Positions 51,768-61,777 are shown, numbered from the stretch's first letter. The stretch: 64,000 nt of DNA from Variovorax sp. J22P240 (GCF_030316855.1 NZ_JASZYR010000002.1:372001-436000); one strand, 5' to 3'. The notes: a model not told the origin generated them from the sequence alone. Made by a program: numbers and translations.

Positions 51768-53199
51768 CTTCGGTCGCGCCGCGGGGCTCGACGCCGCACC
51801 AGTCGCCGCCGAGCGCCTTCACCAGAAAGACCGAGGTCAGCATGCGCTGGCCGTTGATCTGCGCGGCTTGGCGTTCGGTGTTGAGCAGGGCCTGCTGGGC
51901 GGTGATCACATCGAGATAGATCGACGCGCCGCCCTCGTAGCGGCTGGCCGCCATTTCCAGCACGCGGCGCGAACTCGCGACGGCCGCGAGTGCCTGCGTC
52001 GATGCGCGGTCCAGCGAGGCCAGGCCGGTAATGCCGTCCTCGGCCTCCTGCATTGCAGTCAGGACGACCCGGCGGTAGTTGGCCACGGCGGCGTCATAGC
52101 CGGCACGCGTGAAATCGACGTTGGCGCGAATGCGGCCGCCATCGAAGATCGTCTGCGTGGCAGAAACGCCGATCGACCACAGAAGGCTGTTGGCGTCGAG
52201 CAAGGTCGAGATCGTGCGGCTGTCGAGGCCGCCGGTCGGCAACAGCATCACGCTCGGATAGAAGGCTGCGGTGGCGACGCCGATCTGCGCATTGGCAGCC
52301 GCCATCGCGCGCTCGGCGGACGCGACGTCGGGCCGACGCTCCAACGCATCGGACGGTACGCCGATGGGAATCGCTGGCGGCTCGAGCGGCTTGAGATCGG
52401 GCGCGATCGAGAACACGGGCGCGGGCGTTCCGCTCAGCGTGGCGATCGCGTGTTCGTACTGGGAGCGCTGCTTCTTCAGCACGTCCACTTGTGTCAGGGT
52501 GTTGTCGAGCAGTGCTTGCTGCTGCGCCACGTCCAGGCCGGACACGGCGCCCAATTCGTGGCGGTCGGTCACGAACTCCAGCGCTCGGCGCTGCAGCGCG
52601 ATGGAGCGCGCCAGCACGTCCAGTTCCACGTCGGTCGACCGCAGGTTGAAGTAGCTCGACGCCAGGTCGGTCGTGAGCAGCAGGCGCGTGTTCTCGAGGT
52701 CGGCAGTCGACTGGGCAGCCGACGCTGTTGCGCCTTCGACGGATCGCTGTACGCGCCCTGCGAGGTCGAGCTCGTAGCTCGCCGTGAGCGACAGGGCGAA
52801 GTCGTTCTGCACCGTCGAGAAATTCGGGGCGTTGTAGTTGGTGAGCGGACGGTTCTCGGAGATCTGGAAACGCGCCGCGCGCGCGCCGAGCCCGACTTGC
52901 GGATAGCGGGCGGCCTCGCTGCCAGCGAGGGATGCACGCGCCTGCGCCAGCCGCGCGGCGGCGAGGTCCAGCGTCGGGTTGTTGGCCAGTGCCTTCTGCT
53001 GCAGCGCATCGAGCTGCGCATCGCCGAAACGCTGCCACCACGGGCCCTTGTCCTCGGCGTCGCTGGGCGTTCCCTGGCGCCACGGCTCTTCGAGCCGCCA
53101 GGTCACCGGCACGTCGACGGGCGGCTTCCGGTAGTCTGGCCCTGCAACGCAGCCCGCCAGCAGCGCGACCGCCAGAATCGAGATCCGCGGCAAGCTCAC
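51718..53199 (-). CDS. RND efflux system outer membrane lipoprotein (OprM/NodT type)
   Basis: A 493-residue outer membrane factor. The N-terminus has a lipobox (LLAGC, Cys near residue 17) followed by VAGPDYRKPPV, the usual NodT/OprM beginning. Two copies of the TolC-type helical/beta repeat are seen, for example NPTLDLAAARLAQARASLAGSEA in the first and DVASAERAMAAANAQIGVATAAFYPSV in the second. It forms the exit duct of the efflux pump with the adaptor and permease encoded just upstream. The C-terminus runs 50 bp into the convergent radical SAM gene. Confidence 0.95.
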   Translation of the reverse strand: MSLPRISILAVALLAGCVAGPDYRKPPVDVPVTWRLEEPWRQGTPSDAEDKGPWWQRFGDAQLDALQQKALANNPTLDLAAARLAQARASLAGSEAARYPQVGLGARAARFQISENRPLTNYNAPNFSTVQNDFALSLTASYELDLAGRVQRSVEGATASAAQSTADLENTRLLLTTDLASSYFNLRSTDVELDVLARSIALQRRALEFVTDRHELGAVSGLDVAQQQALLDNTLTQVDVLKKQRSQYEHAIATLSGTPAPVFSIAPDLKPLEPPAIPIGVPSDALERRPDVASAERAMAAANAQIGVATAAFYPSVMLLPTGGLDSRTISTLLDANSLLWSIGVSATQTIFDGGRIRANVDFTRAGYDAAVANYRRVVLTAMQEAEDGITGLASLDRASTQALAAVASSRRVLEMAASRYEGGASIYLDVITAQQALLNTERQAAQINGQRMLTSVFLVKALGGDWCGVEPRGATEARTGCPAPLRQVVGTR

Positions 53200-54413
53200 G
53201 CCGGTTCCTTGGCAACCACGACGACATCGCCCTCGGCCAGCGAATCGGACGGATTCAGCACCAGCCGGTCAGTGGCGCCGAGGCCATCGAGCACTTCGAC
53301 CGTTTCTCCATAGTTGCGGCCGAGCTGCACGGTGCGCAGGTGGACGCGCCCCTGCGCATCGACCACTGCCACGCGCGTACCTTCGGCCCGGAAGATCAGC
53401 GCGTTGGCCGGAATGGTGAGCGACTGGCTGGCCGCGAGCGGCAGCGAAACCTGGACGTAAGCGCCGGGGAGCAGGGTGCCGTCCTTGTTGGGCAGCGACA
53501 CCTCGACCTGCATCATCCGCGTGGTCGTGTCGATCGCGCCCGAGGTGCGCGCCACTTCGCCCTTAAAACTCTGGCCGCGCAGTTCTGCCTGGGTGACCAC
53601 GACCGGCTGCCCCGCCTTGATGAGTTGGGCATAGGCCTGCGGGACGTTGATGTACACCCGCAGCGGATCGGTCTGCGCGAGCATGAACAGGGCCCGCCCG
53701 CCGCCACCGCCGCCGGCATCGATCAGGTCGCCCACGTCGACGTTGCGCCGCGTGATCACGCCGGCGAAGGGCGCCAGCACGCGCTTGAATCCCTCGGTCT
53801 GCCGCAGCCGCTGCATGTTGGCATCGGCGGCGGCCAGGTTCGCGGTGGATTGCGCGAGCGCGCTGCGGCGTTCGTCCAGGTCCTGCTGCGAGACCACATC
53901 CTTCTTGCGCAGGTTTTCCCAGCGCGCGACCGTGCTCTTCGCCAGTTCCAGACCGGAGGCTGCCTGCTGTCGCGCCGCGATGGCCTGGGAGAGCTGCTGG
54001 TCGATTTCCGGCGTCTCGATTTCGGCCAGGAGTTCGCCCTTTTCGACGCGGCTGCCAATGTCCTTGGTCCAGCGCCGCAGGTAGCCGCTGGCGCGCGCCG
54101 AAATCGGCGACTGCACGAAGCCCTGCAGCGTGCCTGGCAGCGCCAGCGTCTGGCCGGCGGCAGCCGTCTGGGGCAGGGCGGTCTTGACGTACTGCGCGGC
54201 GCGCTCGGCGGTGCCGGCCTCCAGTGCGCGCGCATTGCTCATGCGGACGAACACGGTGCGCGCGGCGCCGACGGCCAGCAGAGCGAGCACGATGAGCACC
54301 ACGATCCGGGTGCGGCGCACGATCTGCCGGCGCTTCGGCAGCTCGTGGTGATCGCCGTCCTCATCGACGGCGATCGGGTGGATGGCCAATGCCGCGTGGC
54401 GTTGCTCCGACAT
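53196..54413 (-). CDS. RND efflux membrane fusion (adaptor) protein
   Basis: A 405-residue periplasmic adaptor. It has one N-terminal membrane segment (about residues 34-52), a lipoyl/barrel-sandwich part with LPGTLQGFVQSPISARASGY, coiled-coil helices (SQAIAARQQAASGLELAKS), and beta-barrel segments such as LAPFAGVITRRNVDVGDLIDAGGGG. It links the inner-membrane permease to the outer-membrane factor. I use ATG 54411-54413 (MSEQRHAAL); upstream in-frame codons belong to the permease's tail region. It overlaps the outer membrane factor gene by four bases. Confidence 0.94.
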   Translation of the reverse strand: MSEQRHAALAIHPIAVDEDGDHHELPKRRQIVRRTRIVVLIVLALLAVGAARTVFVRMSNARALEAGTAERAAQYVKTALPQTAAAGQTLALPGTLQGFVQSPISARASGYLRRWTKDIGSRVEKGELLAEIETPEIDQQLSQAIAARQQAASGLELAKSTVARWENLRKKDVVSQQDLDERRSALAQSTANLAAADANMQRLRQTEGFKRVLAPFAGVITRRNVDVGDLIDAGGGGGGRALFMLAQTDPLRVYINVPQAYAQLIKAGQPVVVTQAELRGQSFKGEVARTSGAIDTTTRMMQVEVSLPNKDGTLLPGAYVQVSLPLAASQSLTIPANALIFRAEGTRVAVVDAQGRVHLRTVQLGRNYGETVEVLDGLGATDRLVLNPSDSLAEGDVVVVAKEPA

Positions 54414-54417
54414 GTTT

Positions 54418-57400
54418 TCAGGTCTCCTGGGGCTCGGCCCCGAGCGAGGGTGGTGCAGATGAGGCGGCGTTGCGCGCCGCCTGGCGGTGCGCACGGCGGC
54501 TGTGGATTTCAGCGAAGACGGCCGGCACGAAGAACAGCGTCGACACCGTCGCGAACAGCAGGCCGCCGATCACGGCGCGGCCGAGCGGCGCGTTCTGCTC
54601 GGCACCTTCGCCGAGCCCCAGCGCCATCGGGATCATGCCGATGATCATCGCCAGCGCCGTCATCAGCACCGGCCGGATGCGCGTGGCGCCGGCTTCGAGC
54701 GCGGCCGACAATGGCGGCGTGCCTGCCGAAAGCCGCTCGCGCGCGAAGGCCACAAGCAGGATGCTGTTCGCCGTCGCGACGCCCATGGTCATGATCGCCC
54801 CCGTCAATGCCGGCACGCTGAGCGTCGTGCCGGTGATGAATAGCATCCACGCGATGCCGGCCAATGCCGCCGGCAGCGCGGTGATGATGATGGCAGCATC
54901 GATCCACGACTGGAAGGTGACCACGATCAACAAATAGACCAGCACGATCGCCATCGCCAGCCCGACGCCAAGTCCGATGAAGGACGACTGCATGGTCTGC
55001 ACTTGGCCGCGGACGGTGACCTGGCTGCCGCGCGAGAGCTTGGGCCTCATCTCGTCGACCAGCGCCTGCACCTTGGACGCCACGCTCGCGAGGTCGGTCC
55101 CCTGGACACTGACGTACACATCGACCACCGGGCTGATGTTGTAGCGAGAGACCACCGCCGGCTGCCTGCCGGGCTGGGCGTCGACCAGGTTGCCCAGCAA
55201 CTGCGGCGCGTTGCCGGAACCCGCGGCTCCGCCGCCTGCGCCGACCGGGATGTTGAGCAGCGAATCAAGCGAGTCCACGTTGTACTGCGGCGACTGCACC
55301 GCGATGTTGTAGACCACGCCGTTCTGCGGGTTGAGCCAGAAGGCCGGCGCCGTCTGCGAACTGCCGGACAGCGCGATCAGCACGTTCTGCCCGACGTTCG
55401 CCGCCGTCAGCCCGAACTGCTGCAGCCGCGTGCGGTCCATCTGCAGGTTCAGGCCGGGGCCGTCAAGCCGTTGGTGCACGTGCGCATCGACCGCGCCGGG
55501 AATCTGCCGGATGGCCTTGACCAGTTCCGCCGCGAGGGCAGCGTTGGCGTTGACGTCGTTGCCGCTGAACTGCACGTCGATCGCGGCGGGCAGGCCGAAA
55601 TTGAGAATCTGCGTGACGATGTCCGCCGGCTGGAAGAAGAACTCCGTGCCCGGAAAACGCTTGGGCAACTCCGCACGCAGCAGCGACACGAACTCTTCGG
55701 TCGGCCTGTGCCCGTCGCGCAGCGAGAGGAGGATTTCGCCGTCCAGCGTGCCGATGGTGCCGGCATTGCTGTAGGAGAGGTTGATGCCGCTGTTGGGCAC
55801 GCCGAGGTTGTCGAGGATGGTCTCGAGCTGGTCCTTGGGAATCAGCTGCCGGATGGCCGCTTCGACTTCGTCGGCCAGTCGCGCCGTTTCCTCGATGCGG
55901 GTACCGGTGGGGGCGCGCATGTGGAGGCGGATCTGCCCCGCGTCCACGCCGGGGAAGAAGTCACGCCCGAGCACCGGATACAGCAGGCACGACAGAACGC
56001 AGAAACCCAGGAAGAGCGCGATGAACTGGCCGCGCTTCGCCAGCAGGGCCGACAGCACGAGCGTGTAGGCGCGCCGTACGCGCTCGAAGCGGCGGTCGAA
56101 GCTGCGGTACACGCGCTGCAGCAGGCTCGGCCTGGTTTCGGCTGCGGCCTTGGCGTGCACGCCCCCCATCAGCAGCATCACCAGCGTCGGCACCAGCGTG
56201 CGCGAAAGGATGTATGAGGCGAGCATCGCGAACACCACCGCTTCCGCCAGCGGCACGAAGAGGAAGCGCGCCACGCCCGACAGGAAGAACATCGGCACGA
56301 ACACGATGCAGATGCACAGCGTCGACACGAAAGCCGCGGGGCCGATCTCGCCGGCGCCGACCAGGATGGCCTCGTTGAGCTCGGTGCCCATGTGCAGATG
56401 GCGCTCGATGTTCTCGATCGTCACGATCGCCTGGTCGACCAGGATGCCGACCGAGAGCGCAAGGCCGCCCAGCGTCATGAGGTTGAGCGTCTGGCCCAGC
56501 GCATAGAGCACGAGGATGGACGCCAGGATCGACAGCGGAATCGTCAGCGCGATGATCAGCGTGCTGCGCCAGTTGCCCAGGAAGAGCAGCACCATCGCCG
56601 CCGTGAGCGCCGCGGCGATGATGGCTTCGGCCACCACGCCCTGCACGGCGGCCTTGACGAAGACCGACTGGTCGAAGAGCGGCGTGATCTTGATGTCCGC
56701 CGGCATGCCCTGCGCCGCGACGGGCAGCAGTGCGCGCAGGTTGGAGACGATGTCCAGCGTCGATGCGCCACCGTTCTTCAGCACCGACAACAGGACGCCG
56801 CGCACGCCGTCCTGCCGCACCACGTTGGTCTGCGGCGAAAACCCGTCGCGCACGTTCGCCACGTCGCGCAGGTAGGTGGTCGCGCCGGCGGAAGTGCGAA
56901 CCGGCAAGTCGTTGAGACCGGCGATGGCTTCGGGCGAGCCGTTCATGCGCACGCTGTATTCGGTGGCGCCGAACTTGGCCGTGCCCGACGGCAGGATCAG
57001 GTTCTGCGCATTGACCGCGTTGACCACGTCGGTGGGCGACAGGCCGCGCGCCTGCATGGCCTGGGTGTCGAGGTCGACCGAGATGAGCCGGTTCTTGCCG
57101 CCGTAGGGGAAGGGCACCGCCACGCCGGGCACGGTGATGAGTTGCGGCCGCAGCTGATTGATCGCCGCGTCGAACAGCGCATTCTCCGGGCGCGTGGGAC
57201 TCGACAGCGCGAGCTGGATGACCGGAATGCTCGATGCCGAATACTTGATGACCAGCGGCGGCGTGATGCCCGGCGGCAACTGGCGGACCTGCGTTTGCAT
57301 CGAGGCCACCACCTGAGCGATGGCCGTCTCGATGTTCGCCGTCGGCTGAAAGAAGACCTTGATGACGGTCACGCCCGCCAGCGACTGCGACTCGATGTGC

Positions 57401-57630
57401 TCGATGTCGCTGACCGTCGTGGTCAGGCTGCGCTCGGTTTGACCGGCGATGCGCTGGCCCATCTCCTGGGCCGGCAGTCCGCCGTAGTTCCAGATGATGC
57501 TGATGACCGGAATATTGATTTCCGGAAAGATGTCGGTCGCCATTCGAAGCAACACGAAAGGCGTGGCCAGCACGATGAGCATCGCCATCACGATGAAGGT
57601 GTACGGGCGACGCAGAGCCAGCTGAACCAT
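54418..57630 (-). CDS. RND efflux transporter permease
   Basis: A 1070-residue inner-membrane pump of the HAE-1/AcrB fold with 12 membrane helices and two large periplasmic loops. It begins with LALRRPYTFIVMAMLIVLA and TDIFPEINIPVISIIW. Helix 4 reads GILVDQAIVTIENIERHL, so the two adjacent aspartates of AcrB are Asp399 and Gln400 here. Helix 10 reads GVATANSILLVAFARERL, so the AcrB Lys940 position is Ala954. This differs from classical AcrB but part of it is usual for a separate subfamily. The substrate is unknown; the operon is complete with adaptor and outer membrane genes. Confidence 0.95.
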   Translation of the reverse strand: MVQLALRRPYTFIVMAMLIVLATPFVLLRMATDIFPEINIPVISIIWNYGGLPAQEMGQRIAGQTERSLTTTVSDIEHIESQSLAGVTVIKVFFQPTANIETAIAQVVASMQTQVRQLPPGITPPLVIKYSASSIPVIQLALSSPTRPENALFDAAINQLRPQLITVPGVAVPFPYGGKNRLISVDLDTQAMQARGLSPTDVVNAVNAQNLILPSGTAKFGATEYSVRMNGSPEAIAGLNDLPVRTSAGATTYLRDVANVRDGFSPQTNVVRQDGVRGVLLSVLKNGGASTLDIVSNLRALLPVAAQGMPADIKITPLFDQSVFVKAAVQGVVAEAIIAAALTAAMVLLFLGNWRSTLIIALTIPLSILASILVLYALGQTLNLMTLGGLALSVGILVDQAIVTIENIERHLHMGTELNEAILVGAGEIGPAAFVSTLCICIVFVPMFFLSGVARFLFVPLAEAVVFAMLASYILSRTLVPTLVMLLMGGVHAKAAAETRPSLLQRVYRSFDRRFERVRRAYTLVLSALLAKRGQFIALFLGFCVLSCLLYPVLGRDFFPGVDAGQIRLHMRAPTGTRIEETARLADEVEAAIRQLIPKDQLETILDNLGVPNSGINLSYSNAGTIGTLDGEILLSLRDGHRPTEEFVSLLRAELPKRFPGTEFFFQPADIVTQILNFGLPAAIDVQFSGNDVNANAALAAELVKAIRQIPGAVDAHVHQRLDGPGLNLQMDRTRLQQFGLTAANVGQNVLIALSGSSQTAPAFWLNPQNGVVYNIAVQSPQYNVDSLDSLLNIPVGAGGGAAGSGNAPQLLGNLVDAQPGRQPAVVSRYNISPVVDVYVSVQGTDLASVASKVQALVDEMRPKLSRGSQVTVRGQVQTMQSSFIGLGVGLAMAIVLVYLLIVVTFQSWIDAAIIITALPAALAGIAWMLFITGTTLSVPALTGAIMTMGVATANSILLVAFARERLSAGTPPLSAALEAGATRIRPVLMTALAMIIGMIPMALGLGEGAEQNAPLGRAVIGGLLFATVSTLFFVPAVFAEIHSRRAHRQAARNAASSAPPSLGAEPQET

Positions 57631-57690
57631 GGAAACGACTTGTTACTTATCGACAACGAGGCCGCCATCATAAGGAGAGATGGCAACACA

Positions 57691-58239
57691 ATGGAGCCTA
57701 TGCAGCAGCTTTACGTTCCCGGCGGCGACAGCTTTCACTGGCTGGTGGTGATGGGCGTTTCGGGCTGCGGCAAGTCCAGCCTGGGTGCAGAACTGGCGCG
57801 CGAACTGGCGCTGCCGCTGATCGAAGGTGACGACTTCCACTCGCGGGAAAGCGTGAGCAAGATGCGCGCCGGCATTGCTCTGACCGATGCTGACCGTGCT
57901 GGCTGGCTCGCCACCTTGGGCCGGGAGCTGGCCAGCCATCCGGAGGGCGCGGTGCTCACTTGCTCGGCGCTCAAGCGCGATTACCGCGACCGGCTCCGCG
58001 CCGCCGTGCCAGGGCTGCGCTTCGTGTTCCTGGCGTTGACGCGCGAAGAGTCCGAGCGGCGGGTCGCGTCGCGGGCCGGTGCCCACATGTTCCCGGCCAG
58101 CCTGGTCGCCAACCAATTCGCGACGCTGGAGTCACCCGTGGGTGAGTCGGGTGTGCTGGAAGTCGATGCGACGGCGCCGAGGGCGGAACTCGTCGCGCAG
58201 ACGCGCGCCTGGCTCGCTGGACCCGCCCCGCTGAGCTAG
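57691..58239 (+). CDS. gntK: Gluconokinase
   Basis: A 182-residue P-loop kinase. The Walker A motif is VVMGVSGCGKSSLGAELA at residues 19-36, followed by the substrate region IEGDDFHSRESVSKMRAGIALTDADR, with the characteristic W of DRAGWL, and CSALKRDYRDRLR. It phosphorylates gluconate to 6-phosphogluconate. The ATG at 57691 is preceded by GGAG at a fairly long distance; ATG 57700 is an alternative. It stands alone, with no gluconate permease or edd/eda beside it. Its stop and that of the convergent exonuclease share CTAG. Confidence 0.92.
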   Translation: MEPMQQLYVPGGDSFHWLVVMGVSGCGKSSLGAELARELALPLIEGDDFHSRESVSKMRAGIALTDADRAGWLATLGRELASHPEGAVLTCSALKRDYRDRLRAAVPGLRFVFLALTREESERRVASRAGAHMFPASLVANQFATLESPVGESGVLEVDATAPRAELVAQTRAWLAGPAPLS

Positions 58240-58844
58240 GCGCCGACGCGGAGCCCGAGCGCGTCGAACACCCGGATCGCCGCGTACGAGTCGTTGGCTG
58301 CGTAGCGCAGCTGCGCGTCGGTGAGCTGCCGGTTGGCCCAGTTCGACGTCGTGGCCTTGCGCGACTTGATGAATCGGCGGTTGAACACCAGTGCCACGGC
58401 GGTCTTCACGCCCACGGACTTGCGATAACCGCGGTGGCGGAATTCACTGTCGATATCGAATACGGCTTGGGGCTCGACGCCGAAGCGCTGGCGGATCAGG
58501 CCCAGATCGCTCGACAGGCCGAATCCCACTTTCGTAAGTTCGGTCGACGCGAGCAAGGCACCCAGCTCGCCGTGGAACTCCGTGCGATGCAACTGGAACA
58601 GCCAAGCCTCGTGGAGCGTCGCGAACTGGATCACATGCGGGCCACCGGACACCTCGAACTTCGCGAAGGTCGGTTTCGATTCGGTGTCGAAGCCCACCAC
58701 GCCGCTCGCGAGCAGCGCCTTCGTCGCGTCTTGGGCTTCCCGAAGCGTGGTGACCACCCGGATGTCCTGCAGTCCGAGGCCTTCGAATGGTTCGAGCAGC
58801 GCGATTTGCTCGCGTCCGGGCAGCGGAGGAAGGTCTCTATTCAT
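58236..58844 (-). CDS. 3'-5' exonuclease (DEDDy, RNase D-like)
   Basis: A 202-residue single-domain nuclease of the DnaQ-like superfamily. Motif I is GFDTESKPTF (Asp, Glu), motif II VGFGLSSDLGLI (Asp), and motif III LRYAANDSYAAIRVF (Tyr and Asp), so all catalytic positions of the DEDDy class are visible. No HRDC domain follows, so it is not full-length RNase D. Substrate (RNA or DNA) is not clear. It overlaps fghA by four bases and is the last gene of the formaldehyde operon, an unexpected companion. Confidence 0.88.
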   Translation of the reverse strand: MNRDLPPLPGREQIALLEPFEGLGLQDIRVVTTLREAQDATKALLASGVVGFDTESKPTFAKFEVSGGPHVIQFATLHEAWLFQLHRTEFHGELGALLASTELTKVGFGLSSDLGLIRQRFGVEPQAVFDIDSEFRHRGYRKSVGVKTAVALVFNRRFIKSRKATTSNWANRQLTDAQLRYAANDSYAAIRVFDALGLRVGA

Positions 58845-59728
58845 GAGGCGGCGGTGGCCGAACCGGCTCGCAGGAGCTTGCCGTGATGGGCGAGGTGATC
58901 AGCGATGAAGCTCTGGATGAAGTAATAGCCGTGGTCGTAGCCCTCGTGCCGCCGCATGGTCAGCGCTTGGCCGGCTGCGAAGCATGCAGCCTCGAACAAG
59001 TGCGGATGCAATTGCTCGGCCAGGAATTTGTCGGCCAGGCCCTGGTCGACCAGGATGCCTTCCGGATAGGGCGCGACCACTTGCGATTGCATCAGCGCCG
59101 AGGCGTCGTGCGCCAGCCACGCGCTGCGGTCATTGCCGAGGTAGCCGCTGAACGCCTTCTCGCCCCACGGGCACTGAGAAGGTGCGCAGATCGGCGCGAA
59201 GGCCGACAGCGACTTGAACCGCCCCGGATGCCGCAGTGCGAGCGTCAGCGCCCCATGGCCGCCCATCGAGTGGCCGAAAATGCCGATGCGCTTCGCATCG
59301 ATCGGAAAGGCTTGCGTGGCGAGCGGGAGCAGCTCATGGATCAGCCAGCTCTCCATGCGCCAGTGCTCGGCCCAGGGTTCGGCGGTCGCGTCCAGATAGA
59401 AGCCGGCGCCGATGCCGAAGTCCCAGCTCGACGTCGCGCCCTCGATGCCCTCGACCGACTGCCCGCGGGGGCTGGTGTCCGGCGCGATCAATGCAAGACC
59501 CAGATCGGCCGCGACGCGCTGCGCGCCGGCCTTCACCATGAAGGTCTCCTCGTTGCATGTCAGACCTGCGAGGTACATCACGGCGGGCACGGGTCCATGC
59601 TCCGCTTGCGGCGGCAGGTACACCGAGAAGCGCATCGGCAGGCCGATCTCTCGCGAGGCGTGTTCGTGGAATCGCTGCACGCCGCCGAAGCAGCGGTGTT
59701 CCGAAAGAGTCTTCAGGTTGTCTGTCAT
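58841..59728 (-). CDS. fghA: S-formylglutathione hydrolase
   Basis: A 295-residue esterase-D family serine hydrolase. The nucleophile is Ser in FGHSMGGHGALTLALRHP; the oxyanion stretch is PAVMYLAGLTCNEETFMVKAG. It completes glutathione-dependent formaldehyde detoxification by releasing formate from S-formylglutathione. I use ATG 59726-59728 ([16 protein letters not shown]), overlapping the stop of the alpha/beta hydrolase; the longer frame is that gene's shadow. It belongs to a minus-strand operon with frmA. Confidence 0.96.
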   Translation of the reverse strand: MTDNLKTLSEHRCFGGVQRFHEHASREIGLPMRFSVYLPPQAEHGPVPAVMYLAGLTCNEETFMVKAGAQRVAADLGLALIAPDTSPRGQSVEGIEGATSSWDFGIGAGFYLDATAEPWAEHWRMESWLIHELLPLATQAFPIDAKRIGIFGHSMGGHGALTLALRHPGRFKSLSAFAPICAPSQCPWGEKAFSGYLGNDRSAWLAHDASALMQSQVVAPYPEGILVDQGLADKFLAEQLHPHLFEAACFAAGQALTMRRHEGYDHGYYFIQSFIADHLAHHGKLLRAGSATAAS

Positions 59729-60636
59729 GTCTTGAGTGCGGGTACGAGTTCGAGTACCGCATCGGCGAACACGCCCGGTACCTCCTGCGGCATGTTGTGG
59801 CCGACGCCGGGCACGACGCGGTGCGAACGGGGTCCGGTGAAGCGGTGCGCATGCGCGGAGGCATCGGCCACCGGCCGAACGCCATCGTCGGCGCCATCGA
59901 AGGTGATGGTCGGCACGGTGATGGACGGTTGCGCGGCCAGCCGAGCCTCGATGGCGGCATAGGCCGGGTCGCCCGGCACGAGACCGAAGCGGTGACGGTA
60001 CGAGTGGATCACGATCTCGACGAAATCCGGATGGTCGAAGGCTGCTGCACTGCGCTCGAAGGTCGCATCGTCGAACTTCCAGGTCGGCGACCAGAGTCGC
60101 CAGAGCAGACGGGCGATGCCGCGGCGATCGGCCGCGAGCCCGGCACGTCCGCGCTCGCTGTGGAAGTAGTACTGGTACCAGAGCCGGTGTTCGTTCTCCG
60201 CGACCTCCGGCTCCATCGCCCTGGCGATGTTCTGGATGTTGTAGCTGTTGAAGGACACCAGCCCCGCGCAGCGCTCGGGCCAGAGCGCCGCTACCACGCA
60301 TGCGGCGCGACCGCCCCAGTCGTAGCCGGCCAGCACCGCGCGCGGGATCGCTAGCGCATCCAGCAGCGCGAGCAGGTCTGCGCCCAGCGCGGCCTGTTCG
60401 CCGGAGCGCGGCGTCGCGGCGCTCAGAAAGCGCGTGGCGCCGTAGCCTCGCAGGTACGGCACGATCACCCGGCATCCCGCATCGGCCAGCATGGGGGCGA
60501 CTTCGACGTAGCTGTGGACGTCGTAGGGGAAGCCATGCATGAGCAGCACCGGCGGCCCATCTGGCGGACCAGCCTCGAAGTACGAGACGTCCAGCACGCC
60601 GGCTCGGATGGTGCGCAGTGCGTCCATACGGGTCAT
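59725..60636 (-). CDS. Alpha/beta hydrolase (epoxide hydrolase/dehalogenase-like)
   Basis: A 303-residue alpha/beta hydrolase. The oxyanion motif [14 protein letters not shown] is followed by [14 protein letters not shown] and the nucleophile elbow [14 protein letters not shown], where the nucleophile is Asp, as in epoxide hydrolases and haloalkane dehalogenases. The catalytic His is in [13 protein letters not shown]. The substrate is unknown. It is inserted between frmA (7 bp upstream) and fghA (four-base overlap), suggesting a linked role in one-carbon or aldehyde detoxification. Confidence 0.87.
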   Translation of the reverse strand: MTRMDALRTIRAGVLDVSYFEAGPPDGPPVLLMHGFPYDVHSYVEVAPMLADAGCRVIVPYLRGYGATRFLSAATPRSGEQAALGADLLALLDALAIPRAVLAGYDWGGRAACVVAALWPERCAGLVSFNSYNIQNIARAMEPEVAENEHRLWYQYYFHSERGRAGLAADRRGIARLLWRLWSPTWKFDDATFERSAAAFDHPDFVEIVIHSYRHRFGLVPGDPAYAAIEARLAAQPSITVPTITFDGADDGVRPVADASAHAHRFTGPRSHRVVPGVGHNMPQEVPGVFADAVLELVPALKT

Positions 60637-60643
60637 GGCAGTG

Positions 60644-61750
60644 CTAGTACAGGACCACGCCGCGGATCGACTCGCCGCGCTTCATGAGGTCGAAGCCCTT
60701 GTTGATGTCTTCCAGCGGCATGGTGTGGGTGATCAGGTCGTCGATGTTGATCTTGTTTTCCATGTACCAGTCGACGATCTTGGGCACGTCGGTGCGTCCG
60801 CGCGCGCCGCCGAAGGCCGAGCCTTCCCACTTGCGGCCGGTCACGAGCTGGAAGGGGCGCGTGCTGATCTCCGCACCCGCCTCGGCCACGCCGATGATGA
60901 TGCTGCGGCCCCAGCCCTTGTGCGTGCATTCCAGCGCCTGGCGCATCACCTGCGTGTTGCCGATGCACTCGAAGCTGTAGTCCGCGCCGCCATCGGTGAG
61001 CTGGACGATGGCGTCCACCACGTTGGGCGTGTCCTTCGGGTTGATGAAGTGCGTCATGCCGAACTTGCGGGCCATCGCCTCGCGCGCGGGGTTCAGGTCG
61101 ACACCGATGATCTTGTCTGCGCCCACCATCTTCGCGCCCTGGATCACGTTCAGGCCGATACCCCCGAGGCCGAACACGACCACGTTCGCGCCGGCTTCCA
61201 CCTTGGCCGTGAAGATCACCGCACCGATGCCGGTGGTCACGCCGCAGCCGATGTAGCAGACCTTGTCGAAGGGCGCGTCCTCGCGGATCTTGGCCAGCGA
61301 GATCTCGGGCGCGACCGTGTAGTTGCTGAAGGTGCTCGTGCCCATGTAGTGGAAGATGGGCTTGCCGTCCAGGCTGAAGCGGCTGCTGCCGTCGGGCATC
61401 AGGCCCTTGCCCTGGGTGCCGCGGATCAGCTGGCACAGGTTGGTCTTGCGCGAGAGGCAGAACTTGCACTGACGGCATTCGGGTGTGTAGAGCGGGATGA
61501 CGTGGTCGCCCTTCTTGAGCGTGGTCACGCCGGGGCCGACGTCGACCACGATGCCTGCGCCTTCATGGCCGAGGATCGCCGGGAAGATGCCCTCGGGATC
61601 GGCGCCCGACAGTGTGTAGTAGTCGGTGTGGCAGATGCCGGTCGCCTTGATCTCGACCAGCACCTCGCCGAACCGGGGGCCTTCGAGGTCGACGGTCTCG
61701 ATGGTCAGGGGCGCGGCGGATTTCCAGGCGACGGCGGCTTTGGTTTTCAT
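60644..61750 (-). CDS. frmA: S-(hydroxymethyl)glutathione dehydrogenase / class III alcohol dehydrogenase
   Basis: A 368-residue zinc-dependent dehydrogenase. The catalytic zinc Cys is in [13 protein letters not shown], with [12 protein letters not shown]. The structural zinc site has four Cys in [17 protein letters not shown]. The NAD motif is [16 protein letters not shown]. It oxidises the spontaneous formaldehyde-glutathione adduct to S-formylglutathione. I use ATG 61748-61750 ([11 protein letters not shown]); an in-frame extension upstream is not supported. It heads the four-gene operon. An inverted repeat in the gap to aroQ could be regulatory, though no frmR gene is present. Confidence 0.97.
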   Translation of the reverse strand: MKTKAAVAWKSAAPLTIETVDLEGPRFGEVLVEIKATGICHTDYYTLSGADPEGIFPAILGHEGAGIVVDVGPGVTTLKKGDHVIPLYTPECRQCKFCLSRKTNLCQLIRGTQGKGLMPDGSSRFSLDGKPIFHYMGTSTFSNYTVAPEISLAKIREDAPFDKVCYIGCGVTTGIGAVIFTAKVEAGANVVVFGLGGIGLNVIQGAKMVGADKIIGVDLNPAREAMARKFGMTHFINPKDTPNVVDAIVQLTDGGADYSFECIGNTQVMRQALECTHKGWGRSIIIGVAEAGAEISTRPFQLVTGRKWEGSAFGGARGRTDVPKIVDWYMENKINIDDLITHTMPLEDINKGFDLMKRGESIRGVVLY

Positions 61751-61777
61751 GGGTCCTTGGGGGGTTCGATTCGGGAA

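Noticed and set aside
56392-57690. Long in-frame extension upstream of gluconokinase.
   Set aside because: It is antisense to the RND permease and has the same shadow composition; gluconokinases are about 180 residues.
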